A stretch of DNA of 41,519 bases from an uncultured Blautia sp. (GTDB taxonomy: Bacteria; Bacillota; Clostridia; Lachnospirales; Lachnospiraceae). A program made the position numbers and the translations under genes. Positions 33,645 through 41,519 of the stretch are shown one piece after another; position 1 is the first letter of the stretch, and each line of letters starts with the position of its first letter. Where the stretch lies: contig NZ_CAKROJ010000014.1 in the NCBI RefSeq assembly GCF_934372025.1, forward strand, positions 1 to 41,519, read 5' to 3'. A model generated the notes under the pieces. The model saw only the letters and a program-made list of their open reading frames with translations, was not told where the DNA came from and ran no database searches.

Positions 33645-35012
33645 ATGGCGGAAAGCAACAAGATGAAGGTCATGCCGGTGAATAAGCTGATGATCCAGAT
33701 GGGGATTCCGATGATCTTATCCATGGCCTTGCAGGCAGTCTATAACATTGTAGACAGTGCATTTGTAGGAAATATGAGAGTGGGAAGTGAGGCAGCATTA
33801 AATGCACTGACGCTGGTATTTCCGGTTCAGATGCTTATGGTGGCAGTTGGAATTGGAACCGGTGTCGGAACGAACGCACTTCTTGCAAGGACACTTGGAC
33901 AGGGAAACAGTAAAAAAGCAGCAAAGGTAGCAGGAAACAGTCTGTTTCTGGGCGTGATCATTTATGTGGTCTGCTTATTGTTTGGTATCTTTGGAGTGAG
34001 AGCATACATTTCATCACAGACAGTAGATACTGAAGTACTTGAGATGGGAGTCAGCTATCTGAGAATATGCTGTGTGATCTCTTTTGGTATTATCTTCTTT
34101 TCTTTATTTGAAAAACTGCTCCAGGCAACAGGACGTTCTCTTTATTCTACAATCGGTCAGGTGGTCGGTGCAGTTGTAAATATCATCCTTGATCCGATCA
34201 TGATCTATGGTATTGGACCTTGTCCTGAAATGGGTGTAAAAGGCGCTGCCTATGCAACTGTAATTGGTCAGGTAGCATCCGCAGTATTACTGCTGATCTT
34301 TCATATCAAATTAAATAAAGAATTTGAGCATGGAGCGAAATACATGAAGCCGGATAGCGGAATCATCAAGGAAATCTATGCAATCGGACTTCCGGCAATT
34401 ATTGCTCAGGCGCTGATGTCCATTATGGTTTATGTAATGAATCTGATTCTGAAATTCAATCCGTCAGCACAGACAGCCTATGGTCTGTTCTATAAGGTGC
34501 AGCAGTTTGTTCTCTTCCTTGCGTTTGGTCTGCGAGATGCGATCACCCCAATCATTGCATTTGCTTATGGAATGAGAAGCAAAAAGAGAATTCAGGATGG
34601 AATCAAATATGGTCTGATCTATACAATTGTGTTAATGATTCTGGGAATTGCAATCACAGAGATTTTCCCTGGAGCATTTGCAACTCTGTTTAATGCGGGA
34701 CAGTCAAGAGAATATTTTATCAGTGCAATGAGAGTGATCTCAGTAAGCTTCTTATTTGCCGGAATCAATGTTGCTTATCAGGGGATTTATCAGGCACTGG
34801 ATGGTGGTATGGAATCACTGGTTATTTCACTTTTGAGACAGCTTATTATCATCCTGCCACTGGCTGGAATCTTTTCTATATTTGTCAGAAATGGTCAGAT
34901 GGGAGTTGCGCTGATCTGGTGGGCATTTCCGATCACTGAAATAATTTCATGCTTTGTAGGATATGTGTTCTTAAAGAGAATCAGAAAAAATAAGGTTAAT
35001 GCTTTGCGTTAA
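33645..35012 (+). CDS. MATE family efflux transporter
   Basis: A 455-residue, twelve-helix exporter of the MATE superfamily, a second member besides the one at 5316 but of a different subgroup. It has L-M-I-Q-M-G-I-P-M-I-L-S-M, the Y-N-I-V-D-S-A-F-V-G segment, V-N-I-I-L-D-P-I-M-I-Y-G after the sixth helix and the repeat in the second half. The start has GAGAGGAG about eight bases upstream. The next gene starts 13 bases after its stop, so the two probably form an operon; the functional link is unknown. Confidence 0.92.
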   Translation: MAESNKMKVMPVNKLMIQMGIPMILSMALQAVYNIVDSAFVGNMRVGSEAALNALTLVFPVQMLMVAVGIGTGVGTNALLARTLGQGNSKKAAKVAGNSLFLGVIIYVVCLLFGIFGVRAYISSQTVDTEVLEMGVSYLRICCVISFGIIFFSLFEKLLQATGRSLYSTIGQVVGAVVNIILDPIMIYGIGPCPEMGVKGAAYATVIGQVASAVLLLIFHIKLNKEFEHGAKYMKPDSGIIKEIYAIGLPAIIAQALMSIMVYVMNLILKFNPSAQTAYGLFYKVQQFVLFLAFGLRDAITPIIAFAYGMRSKKRIQDGIKYGLIYTIVLMILGIAITEIFPGAFATLFNAGQSREYFISAMRVISVSFLFAGINVAYQGIYQALDGGMESLVISLLRQLIIILPLAGIFSIFVRNGQMGVALIWWAFPITEIISCFVGYVFLKRIRKNKVNALR

Positions 35013-35025
35013 GGAGGAATCAGAA

Positions 35026-35592
35026 ATGGCGAAACGAATCATTACGATCAGCAGAGAATTCGGAAGCGGTGGACGTTTTATCGGAGAAGAAGTAGCAAAG
35101 AAACTGGGGATTTCCTATTACGATAAAAATATTATCAACGAAATCGCAGAAAAGTCCGGATTATCACCGGAATATATTCAGGAAAAAGCAGAATTATCTC
35201 CGAAAAAAGGCCTGTTTGGATATGCATTTGCCGGACGTGACATCACTGGAAAATCAGTAGAAGATATGGTGTATGAGGCACAGAGAAAGGTTATTTTAGA
35301 TCTGGCAGAGAAAGAGCCCTGTGTGATCATTGGAAGAAATGCGGACTATATCCTGAAAGACCGTGATGATGTGCTGAATGTATTTATTCATGGAAATATG
35401 CCGGAAAAAATACAGCGTATCACTCGTTTATACAATGTAGAAGAGAAAGAAGCTGTCAAAATGATGGCAGACACAGATAAAAGACGTATGACAAATTACA
35501 ACTTTTATACGGATCAGAAATGGGGAAAAGCCAGCAACTATACGTTGTCTCTGAACAGTTCAGAGCTTGGTATGACAGATGCGAGAAGATAA
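35026..35592 (+). CDS. Cytidylate kinase-like family protein, 3' end probably frameshifted
   Basis: A 188-residue P-loop protein of the cytidylate-kinase-like family (Cytidylate_kinase2), common in Lachnospiraceae. The nucleotide-binding start is I-T-I-S-R-E-F-G-S-G-G-R (6-17), then Y-Y-D-K-N-I-I, C-V-I-I-G-R-N-A-D-Y and a C-terminal Y-T-L-S-L-N-S-S-E-L-G. The start is ATG 35026 behind AAGGAGGA (35011-35018). After S-S-E-L-G-M-T-D-A-R-R it stops, whereas homologues continue with a short helix. One lost base near 35582 would restore a frame encoding E-K-I-I-M-E-C-S-L and a stop at 35612. The kinase core is intact, so activity may be kept. True substrate unknown. Confidence 0.82.
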   Translation: MAKRIITISREFGSGGRFIGEEVAKKLGISYYDKNIINEIAEKSGLSPEYIQEKAELSPKKGLFGYAFAGRDITGKSVEDMVYEAQRKVILDLAEKEPCVIIGRNADYILKDRDDVLNVFIHGNMPEKIQRITRLYNVEEKEAVKMMADTDKRRMTNYNFYTDQKWGKASNYTLSLNSSELGMTDARR

Positions 35593-35636
35593 TTATGGAA
35601 TGTAGCCTGTGAACAGTGACTTTGGTTATGCATCTT

Positions 35637-35657
35637 GTTTGGATTATCAAACTTTTT
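35637..35657 (+). terminator. Weak terminator-like hairpin after the kinase gene
   Basis: GTTTG (35637-35641) and CAAAC (35648-35652) form a short stem followed by TTTTT. With only five pairs it is weak, but it is the only candidate end of the MATE/kinase unit. Confidence 0.4.
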
Positions 35658-35658
35658 G

Positions 35659-35687
35659 GTGACAAACGAAACTGTCCATGATATTAT
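35659..35687 (+). promoter_or_regulatory. Promoter of the signalling operon or of a leader RNA
   Basis: GTGACA (35659-35664), 17 bases, TATTAT (35682-35687). Transcription would start near 35694 and meet a terminator-like hairpin about 80 bases later, well before the first gene at 35893. Confidence 0.55.
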
Positions 35688-35723
35688 TAAAAACATATAA
35701 ACGAAAATGACTTTTGCAGAAGC

Positions 35724-35778
35724 AGGAGAACCGTTCGAATATATACTTACACATATATATCGACTGTTCTCCTTTTTT
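35724..35778 (+). terminator. Leader terminator (attenuator candidate) upstream of the signalling operon
   Basis: AGGAGAAC...GTTCGA...ATATATA (from 35724) pairs with TATATAT...CGA...GTTCTCCT (to about 35773) with small irregularities, and six T follow. It lies between the promoter at 35659 and the operon, so it either ends a short RNA of about 85 bases or acts as an attenuator. No known riboswitch class was recognised. Confidence 0.65.
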
Positions 35779-35892
35779 ATTTTTAAACATCAATGCGGTG
35801 AAGTTTTGCATATACATAGTGTGATGCTGGCACTGTCTGTTCGGCAGTGTCTTCTCTGAAAAATTCACTTATCAACAGGAGATAAAAGGAAA

Positions 35893-36708
35893 ATGAAAGG
35901 AAAAAGAGTGATCGCAGGCATTCTGCTTGCGGGAATTTTAGCAGTAACCCTGACAGGGTGTAAAAACACAGACAGTGGTAAAAAAGAAACAGAAAATCCT
36001 GTTATTACCCTCGGCAGTGACAGCTATCCACCATACAATTATCTGAATGAGGATGGTGTACCGACAGGAATCGATGTAGAACTGGCTACAGAAGCTTTCA
36101 AAAGAATGGGATATCAGGTGAACGTTGTTCAGATCAACTGGGAGAAGAAAAAAGAACTGGTAGAGAGCGGAGAGATTGACTGTATCATGGGCTGTTTTTC
36201 TATGGAAGGACGTCTTGAAGATTATCGATGGGCCGGGCCGTACATAGCAAGCCGTCAGGTGGTTGCTGTAAATGAGAATAGTGATATCTATAACCTGAGT
36301 GACCTGGAGGGAAAGAACCTGGCTGTTCAGTCCACAACTAAACCGGAAGGCATCTTTCTGAACCGGACAGATGAAAGAATACCCAAACTGGGAAATCTGA
36401 TCAGTCTTGGACACAGAGAGCTGATCTATACGTTTCTGGGAAAAGGATATGTAGATGCAGTTGCCGCACATGAGGAATCGATTGTCCAGTATATGAAGGA
36501 TTATGACACAAGCTTTCGTATCCTGGAAGAACCGCTGATGATCACTGGGATAGGTGTTGCTTTCGCAAAAGATGATGACAGAGGAATCTGTGAGCAGATG
36601 GACCAGACTCTGGAAGAAATGCGTCAGGATGGCACATCCCTGAAAATTATTGAAAAATACCTGGATGATCCGGAGAAGTATCTGGAGGTGGATGATCTTG
36701 GATATTAA
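35893..36708 (+). CDS. Substrate-binding lipoprotein, family 3 (amino-acid type), sensor-associated
   Basis: A 271-residue extracellular binding protein. The signal peptide ends in the lipobox L-T-G-C (Cys at about 23). The mature domain shows the family-3 pattern: Y-P-P-Y-N-Y, G-x-D-V-E-L-A-x-E, I-D-C-I-M-G, L-x-G-K-x-L-A-V-Q, and a late G-x-S-L-K-I-I-E-K-Y. These proteins usually bind polar amino acids for import. Here no permease or ATPase accompanies it; the next gene, overlapping by 11 bases, is a membrane histidine kinase. A role in ligand sensing is therefore inferred. The start has an AAAGGAAA/AGGAG site. Confidence 0.9.
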   Translation: MKGKRVIAGILLAGILAVTLTGCKNTDSGKKETENPVITLGSDSYPPYNYLNEDGVPTGIDVELATEAFKRMGYQVNVVQINWEKKKELVESGEIDCIMGCFSMEGRLEDYRWAGPYIASRQVVAVNENSDIYNLSDLEGKNLAVQSTTKPEGIFLNRTDERIPKLGNLISLGHRELIYTFLGKGYVDAVAAHEESIVQYMKDYDTSFRILEEPLMITGIGVAFAKDDDRGICEQMDQTLEEMRQDGTSLKIIEKYLDDPEKYLEVDDLGY

Positions 36709-38857
36709 GAGAAAGAAAAAAGAAAAACGAATCCAGCTGCTTGGTGGGCTGATTGGAATCTGTGTGGCTGTAGTCTCTTTGTTTTATTTCTTTCACGCAG
36801 AAAAAGCGGAAGCAGAGAAAAGAATGGTGGAGATTGTAAACTATGTCAAAGTGCAGTGCTCAACCTACACCCATTATAATGAATCTTCGGAATCCAAAAG
36901 TCTTCTCCGTGCCATTGAAAGTGCCAGACAGATGAGTACAAATATTAACATGGAAACAGAAAACGGCGGTCAGCTGAGCCGGGAATTTCTGAAAGGAAAT
37001 CTGCAGACTCTCTGGGTGGATGGTATCATTGTACTGGATAAAGAAGGAAAGACGGACTGTGAATACAGCACGGATGAGTCTCTGGCTGATGAGATTACGG
37101 AGTATCTGCAAAAAGATATTATCATGGACTTTGTCGGATATGAAGAAAGAAGCTATTCGGAACGGTTTACCAGGGAAGACGGATCACGTATTGACATTGC
37201 ATCCTGTGCCAGAAAAGATGCACCAGGTATCGTTGCAATTTATTATTACACATCTCCTGAATTTACCAGAAATTATACTTTGACGATACAAGGGCTTTTA
37301 AATGGTTATAGTGTCCAGAAAGATGGAACGATTATTGTTGCAGATGATGGGATAGTTGTTGCCAGCAATGATGAGAGCCTGTTAGGGCAGAATACGGCCG
37401 ACAACGAAGTTGTTCAGGCAATGAAAAAGCATACAGACAGTCAGCATATTTATCATTTGAAGAATGAAGGAACCGGATGTTATGGAATCATGCTGAAGCA
37501 GCGCGATTATTATATCTATGCATATCTTCCGGATACAGAAGTATTTTATAATCTTCCATTAAGTGTAGCAGGTGTTATTTTTCTTTATTTCCTGATGTTC
37601 AGTATATTCTGGTTCTGGGCATACAGAACTAATCTGGCGCATCAGAAAACGGAACAGGAAAAAGACGAAAAATATAAGGCAGAACTTCTGATAGCTGCAA
37701 AAAAGGCAGAAGCCGCCAATGAGGCAAAAACAGAGTTTCTCCAGCGAATGAGCCATGATATTCGAACCCCGATCAATGGAATCTGTGGTTTGGTCAATAT
37801 GGCAGACCATTATGCAGATGATATGGAGAAGCAGACGGAATACAGAACAAAGGTTAAAGAGGCATCTAATCTGTTGCTGGAACTGGTAAATGATGTCCTG
37901 GACATGAGCAAGCTTGAGTCAGGTGAAATCGTTCTGGAAGAGATTCCATTTAATCTGAGCAGTATTTCCAGGGAAGTATTTGTTGTGATCGAGCAGATGG
38001 CAGCAGAACAGAATATCCGGATCGAGTGGGAGAAAAAAGAAATCACACACTGTGATTTTATTGGAAGTCCAGGGTATGTGAAACGTGTGATGATGAATAT
38101 CCTGTCGAATGCGGTGAAATATAACAGAGAAAATGGATATATCTATATCAGCTGCATAGAAATTCCATCCGAACAGCCAGAAATGACGACAATGGAATTT
38201 GTCTGTCGGGATACAGGAATCGGAATGACTGAGAAGTTCCAGAAATGTGTGTTTGAACCATTTGCACAGGAACATACAGGAAGCCGCACAAAATTTGCAG
38301 GAACAGGTCTGGGAATGGCGATTGCAAAGAATCTGGTCGAGAAAATGGGTGGAACCATTACCTTTGAAAGTGAAGAAGGCGCAGGAACTACCTTTGTGAT
38401 CCGGGTTCCGTTCCGGATTGATACAGACAGGGACAGCAAAGTTAAAACTGGAGAAAAAACAGAAGTTTCCATCCGTGGGCTGCACATTCTTTTAGCGGAA
38501 GATAATGAGCTGAACATGGAAATTGCAGAATTTATGCTACAGAATGAAGGTGCTGACGTGACTAAGGCATGGAATGGAGAGGAAGTCGTTGAGATATTTG
38601 AAAAAAGTAGACCTGACGAATTTGATGTCATTCTTATGGACATTATGATGCCGGTCATGAATGGTTATGAAGCAACAAAGATGATCCGTTCTATGGACAG
38701 AGAGGATGCTAAGGCAATACCGATCATTGCAATGACAGCAAATGCGTTCACGGAGGACAGAATAAGAGCAAAAGAAGCAGGAATGGATGAACATGTTGCT
38801 AAGCCTGTTGATGCGGAATTACTGATAAAAGTAATTCATAAAGAGGTGAATAAGTGA
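36698..38857 (+). CDS. Hybrid sensor histidine kinase/response regulator
   Basis: A 719-residue membrane sensor. One helix near the N-terminus (about 12-34) and one at about 288-312 enclose an extracellular sensor of some 250 residues, likely CACHE-like. A short coiled coil leads to HisKA with F-L-Q-R-M-S-H-D-I-R-T-P (His353), then the ATPase domain (N-box I-L-S-N-A-V-K-Y-N, G1 D-T-G-I-G-M, G2 G-T-G-L-G-M-A). The C-terminal receiver has E-D-N near its start, phospho-acceptor Asp648 in L-M-D-I-M-M-P and K-P at the end. The start is uncertain: TTG 36698 lies nine bases after GGAGG (36684-36688), while in-frame ATG 36692 is only three bases away. No separate output regulator is in view. Confidence 0.92.
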   Translation: MDIKRKKKEKRIQLLGGLIGICVAVVSLFYFFHAEKAEAEKRMVEIVNYVKVQCSTYTHYNESSESKSLLRAIESARQMSTNINMETENGGQLSREFLKGNLQTLWVDGIIVLDKEGKTDCEYSTDESLADEITEYLQKDIIMDFVGYEERSYSERFTREDGSRIDIASCARKDAPGIVAIYYYTSPEFTRNYTLTIQGLLNGYSVQKDGTIIVADDGIVVASNDESLLGQNTADNEVVQAMKKHTDSQHIYHLKNEGTGCYGIMLKQRDYYIYAYLPDTEVFYNLPLSVAGVIFLYFLMFSIFWFWAYRTNLAHQKTEQEKDEKYKAELLIAAKKAEAANEAKTEFLQRMSHDIRTPINGICGLVNMADHYADDMEKQTEYRTKVKEASNLLLELVNDVLDMSKLESGEIVLEEIPFNLSSISREVFVVIEQMAAEQNIRIEWEKKEITHCDFIGSPGYVKRVMMNILSNAVKYNRENGYIYISCIEIPSEQPEMTTMEFVCRDTGIGMTEKFQKCVFEPFAQEHTGSRTKFAGTGLGMAIAKNLVEKMGGTITFESEEGAGTTFVIRVPFRIDTDRDSKVKTGEKTEVSIRGLHILLAEDNELNMEIAEFMLQNEGADVTKAWNGEEVVEIFEKSRPDEFDVILMDIMMPVMNGYEATKMIRSMDREDAKAIPIIAMTANAFTEDRIRAKEAGMDEHVAKPVDAELLIKVIHKEVNK

Positions 38858-38884
38858 AAGTCAGTTTCAGAAGGGGGATTCATA

Positions 38885-40735
38885 TTGAAAAAGAGAAAAT
38901 GGAGCAGAGCTTTGGCGATGCTTTTGATGCTGGTGACAGCCGTATCACTTCTGTCAGGCTGTAGTGAGAAGAGTGCGGAAAAAGAAGATGCAGAAACAAT
39001 CACGGTGTATTTATGGAGTACAAACCTGTATGAGAAATACGCACCATATATCCAGGAACAGCTTCCGGATATCAATGTTGAATTTGTAGTAGGCAATAAT
39101 GATCTGGATTTCTACAGATTTCTGAATGAAAACGGTGGATTGCCGGATATTATAACCTGCTGTCGTTTTTCACTGCATGATGCAAGTCCGCTGCAAGACA
39201 GTCTGATGGATCTTTCCACAACCAATGAGGCAGGTGCTGTTTATGATACATACCTTAACAATTTTATGAATGAGGATGGAAGTGTAAACTGGCTTCCAGT
39301 GTGTGCAGATGCACATGGTTTTGTGGTCAACAAAGACCTTTTTGAAAAGTATGATATTCCTCTTCCAACAGATTATGAAAGCTTCGTTTCTGCCTGCCAG
39401 GCATTTGAAGAAGTGGGAATTCGTGGGTTTACTGCGGACTATTATTATGATTATACCTGTATGGAAACACTGCAGGGTCTGTCTGCATCGGAGTTATCCT
39501 CGGCAGAGGGACGCAAGTGGCGTACCACCTACAGTGATCCGGATAATACAAAAAGAGAAGGTCTGGACAGTACAGTCTGGCCGGAGGCTTTTGAACGTAT
39601 GGAACAGTTTATCCAGGATACCGGCCTGAGCCAGGACGATCTGGATATGAATTATGATGATATAGTTGAGATGTATCAAAGCGGCAAGCTTGCCATGTAC
39701 TTTGGCAGTTCTGCAGGCGTAAAAATGTTCCAGGATCAGGGCATCAACACAACCTTTCTTCCATTCTTTCAGGAGAATGGCGAAAAGTGGATTATGACTA
39801 CACCATACTTCCAGGTGGCTTTAAATAATGACCTGACAAAGGATGAAACACGTCGAAAGAAAGCAATGAAAGTACTGAACACAATGCTTTCAGAGGATGC
39901 ACAGAATCGGATCATTAGTGATGGTCAGGATCTGTTAAGTTACAGTCAGGATGTGCCTTTCCATCTTACGGAATATATGAAAGATGTGAAACCTGTGATC
40001 GAAGAAAACCATATGTATATTCGTATTGCGTCAAATGACTTTTTCTCTGTTTCCAAGGATGTGGTTTCCAAAATGATCTCTGGAGAATATAATGCAGAGC
40101 AGGCTTATCAGTCGTTTAATACTCAGCTTCTTGAGGAGAAATCCACTTCTGAGAAAGTAGTATTGGATTTACAGAAGTCTTATTCCAACCGTTTCCACAG
40201 TAGTGGAGGTAATGCAGCCTATTCTGTTATGGCAAATACTCTGCGGGGTATTTATGGGTCGGATGTGCTGATTGCAACTGGAAACAGTTTTACGGGAAAT
40301 GTACTGAAGGCAGGATATACAGAAAAAATGGCACGCAATATGATCATGCCAAACGAACTTTCAGCTTATAGCAGCAAAATGAGCGGTGCTGAACTGAAAG
40401 AGATGATTAAAAACTTTGTAGAAGGCTATGATGGAGGTTTCATCCCATTTAACCGAGGTTCTCTGCCTGTGCTCAGCGGCATTTCTGTGGAAGTCAAAGA
40501 AACAGATGATGGCTATACATTGAGCAAAGTTACAAAGGACGGAAAACAAATCCAGGATGAGGATACTTTTACGGTGACCTGCATTGCTTCACCGCAGCAC
40601 ATGGAAGCTTATCCAGCAGATGAAAATACTGTGTTTGATGGAGGAGGTATCTCTGTAGATGATACCTGGACAGCATATATTTCAGATGGTGATGCCATTC
40701 TTGCAGAGCCTGAAGACTATATGATTTTGAGGTGA
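38885..40735 (+). CDS. Lipoprotein: family-1 binding protein fused to a 5'-nucleotidase C-terminal-like domain
   Basis: A 616-residue lipoprotein. The signal peptide ends L-S-G-C (about 26). Residues about 38-420 form a family-1 solute-binding fold, with I-T-V-Y-L-W-S, L-P-D-I-I-T-C and M-Y-F-G-S-S-A. Residues about 440-580 resemble the substrate-specificity domain of UshA-type 5'-nucleotidases: A-N-T-L-R-G-I-Y-G-S-D-V, M-S-G-A-E-L-K-E-M-I, L-P-V-L-S-G-I-S-V and D-G-K-Q-I-Q-D-E-D-T-F-T-V. The catalytic metallophosphatase domain is absent. The start is TTG 38885 after AAGGGGG (38870-38876). It sits between two membrane sensors and no permease, so a sensing role is likely. The domain assignment is by motif pattern and needs a profile search. 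Confidence 0.8.
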   Translation: MKKRKWSRALAMLLMLVTAVSLLSGCSEKSAEKEDAETITVYLWSTNLYEKYAPYIQEQLPDINVEFVVGNNDLDFYRFLNENGGLPDIITCCRFSLHDASPLQDSLMDLSTTNEAGAVYDTYLNNFMNEDGSVNWLPVCADAHGFVVNKDLFEKYDIPLPTDYESFVSACQAFEEVGIRGFTADYYYDYTCMETLQGLSASELSSAEGRKWRTTYSDPDNTKREGLDSTVWPEAFERMEQFIQDTGLSQDDLDMNYDDIVEMYQSGKLAMYFGSSAGVKMFQDQGINTTFLPFFQENGEKWIMTTPYFQVALNNDLTKDETRRKKAMKVLNTMLSEDAQNRIISDGQDLLSYSQDVPFHLTEYMKDVKPVIEENHMYIRIASNDFFSVSKDVVSKMISGEYNAEQAYQSFNTQLLEEKSTSEKVVLDLQKSYSNRFHSSGGNAAYSVMANTLRGIYGSDVLIATGNSFTGNVLKAGYTEKMARNMIMPNELSAYSSKMSGAELKEMIKNFVEGYDGGFIPFNRGSLPVLSGISVEVKETDDGYTLSKVTKDGKQIQDEDTFTVTCIASPQHMEAYPADENTVFDGGGISVDDTWTAYISDGDAILAEPEDYMILR

Positions 40736-40740
40736 GAAGA

Positions 40741-41519
40741 ATGGACGTTAAGAATCATAATACAAAAAAAGAGAAACATGTTATGAGAAAACGGGTAAAG
40801 ATAGCTGTCCTTATAGCTGTCTCTCTTGGAATTGTTTTGATGGTTTTTCGATATTTTGGATTTGTATCGAAAACTATTTATGAAGAAAGTGTTTCTCATC
40901 TGACGGAAGTTTTTCATCAGTCTGATAACATGCTGAGGGAACTGACAGAGAAGAATCTGACCTATCTTCATATGTGGGGAGAGAATCTGCAGAATACCTC
41001 CAGTGAAGATGATATTCGTGATTATATAAAGCAAGCGCAGGAAGATGCAGGCTTTTTAGAATTCTATTTTCTGTCAGTGGACGGGAATTATAAGATGGCA
41101 ACAGGGGAAACCGGGTACCTTGGATTACAGGAAAATATTGAAGAGGAGATTCGGCAGGGAAATGATGTTATTGCGAATGCAGCAGTTCCCGGAAAATCCC
41201 AGTTGCTTGTCTTTGCCACTCCAAGGGCTCACGGAACTTATCAGGGATTTGAATATGATGCCATTGCCATTGCTTATGAAAATTCTGATATCGTAGATCT
41301 ACTGGATATTTCTGCTTTCGATGGCAATGCCCAGAGTTATGTTGTTCATCCGAATGGCCGTGTCGTGGTCGATCATTCCTCTGAGTTATGGGGGAATGTG
41401 TATAATTTCTTCGGTGTTCTGAGAGAGCATTCCAACATGTCCGAAAAAGAAATCAATGAACTTTCGGAGAAGTTTAAAGCAGGATGTACCGATGCAATGC
41501 TGCTGAATCTGGATGAAAG
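40741..41519 (+). CDS. Membrane sensor protein, probably a second histidine kinase, 3' end beyond window
   Basis: An open frame from ATG 40741 to the window end (259 residues, no stop). It has a basic N-terminus, a membrane helix (about 20-40) and an extracellular segment with the style of a CACHE sensor, including I-R-D-Y-I-K-Q-A, F-Y-F-L-S-V-D-G-N-Y and V-H-P-N-G-R-V-V-V-D-H. The second helix and any kinase or GGDEF domain lie outside. GAGGTGAGAAG precedes the start, overlapping the end of the previous gene, so it is in the same operon. The histidine-kinase reading is inferred from its N-terminal form and neighbours. Confidence 0.75.
   Translation, partial: MDVKNHNTKKEKHVMRKRVKIAVLIAVSLGIVLMVFRYFGFVSKTIYEESVSHLTEVFHQSDNMLRELTEKNLTYLHMWGENLQNTSSEDDIRDYIKQAQEDAGFLEFYFLSVDGNYKMATGETGYLGLQENIEEEIRQGNDVIANAAVPGKSQLLVFATPRAHGTYQGFEYDAIAIAYENSDIVDLLDISAFDGNAQSYVVHPNGRVVVDHSSELWGNVYNFFGVLREHSNMSEKEINELSEKFKAGCTDAMLLNLDE

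Noticed and set aside
1..41519. CRISPR arrays, tRNA or rRNA genes, transposases and integrases
   Set aside because: No regularly spaced repeats, no cloverleaf-like sequence and no recombinase motifs were seen on either strand; this was by reading, not by a profile search.

Overview
The window reads as a chromosomal segment of a gut-type Lachnospiraceae (Blautia/Mediterraneibacter-like Firmicute). Reasons: moderate-to-low GC, strong AGGAGG-type ribosome sites, TTG/GTG starts, lipobox-bearing binding proteins, many carbohydrate ABC importers without their own ATPase, and hybrid histidine kinases with large extracellular sensor domains. The species is inferred, not shown. No rRNA, tRNA, CRISPR array or insertion sequence was seen.

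Layout. (1) 1-5167: a family-5 (peptide-type) ABC importer in the order binding protein (5' end missing), two ATPases, two permeases; a terminator-like hairpin follows the binding protein gene. (2) 5198-6662: a MATE exporter with its own promoter and an operator-like palindrome; its stop codon and that of the convergent AraC regulator (6695-7600, minus) lie inside one bidirectional terminator. (3) 7676-13888: an alpha-galactoside operon (binding protein, two permeases, YesL-like protein, GH36 alpha-galactosidase), probably activated by the AraC protein. (4) 13962-15161: an AAA/DUF4143 ATPase cassette inserted behind the alpha-galactosidase; the last codons of the galactosidase gene are duplicated on its far side. 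(5) 15323-27665: a LacI/EbgR-like repressor and its probable regulon: binding protein, two permeases, GH2 beta-galactosidase, GH65 phosphorylase, EamA transporter, beta-phosphoglucomutase and M42 aminopeptidase. Several copies of one operator-like palindrome surround both promoters, and one fills the -35/-10 spacer. (6) 27842-29858 (minus): a 4Fe-4S membrane protein followed by an MFS permease. (7) 30084-31744: a decaying locus with a GlnQ-type ATPase stub, an N-acyl-D-amino-acid deacylase that has lost an internal piece, and a degenerate copy of a small gene. (8) 31865-33067: a second DUF4143 ATPase, also between duplicated sequence. (9) 33295-35592: a small acidic protein, a second MATE exporter and a cytidylate-kinase-like protein with a probable 3' frameshift. 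(10) 35659-41519: a signalling operon in which two lipoprotein binding proteins alternate with two membrane sensors and there is no transporter; the second binding protein is fused to a 5'-nucleotidase C-terminal-like domain.

How the genes work together. Regions 3 and 5 are import-and-degrade systems that would share a housekeeping sugar ATPase encoded elsewhere. In region 5 a phosphorylase plus beta-phosphoglucomutase recovers alpha-linked glucose as glucose 6-phosphate, while the GH2 enzyme removes beta-galactose. Region 10 looks like ligand sensing through extracellular binding proteins. The most unusual items are the two ATPase cassettes with flanking duplications, the binding protein/sensor array with its nucleotidase-domain fusion, and the GH65+GH2+peptidase operon, which would fit Glc-Gal-hydroxylysine glycopeptides from collagen among other substrates.
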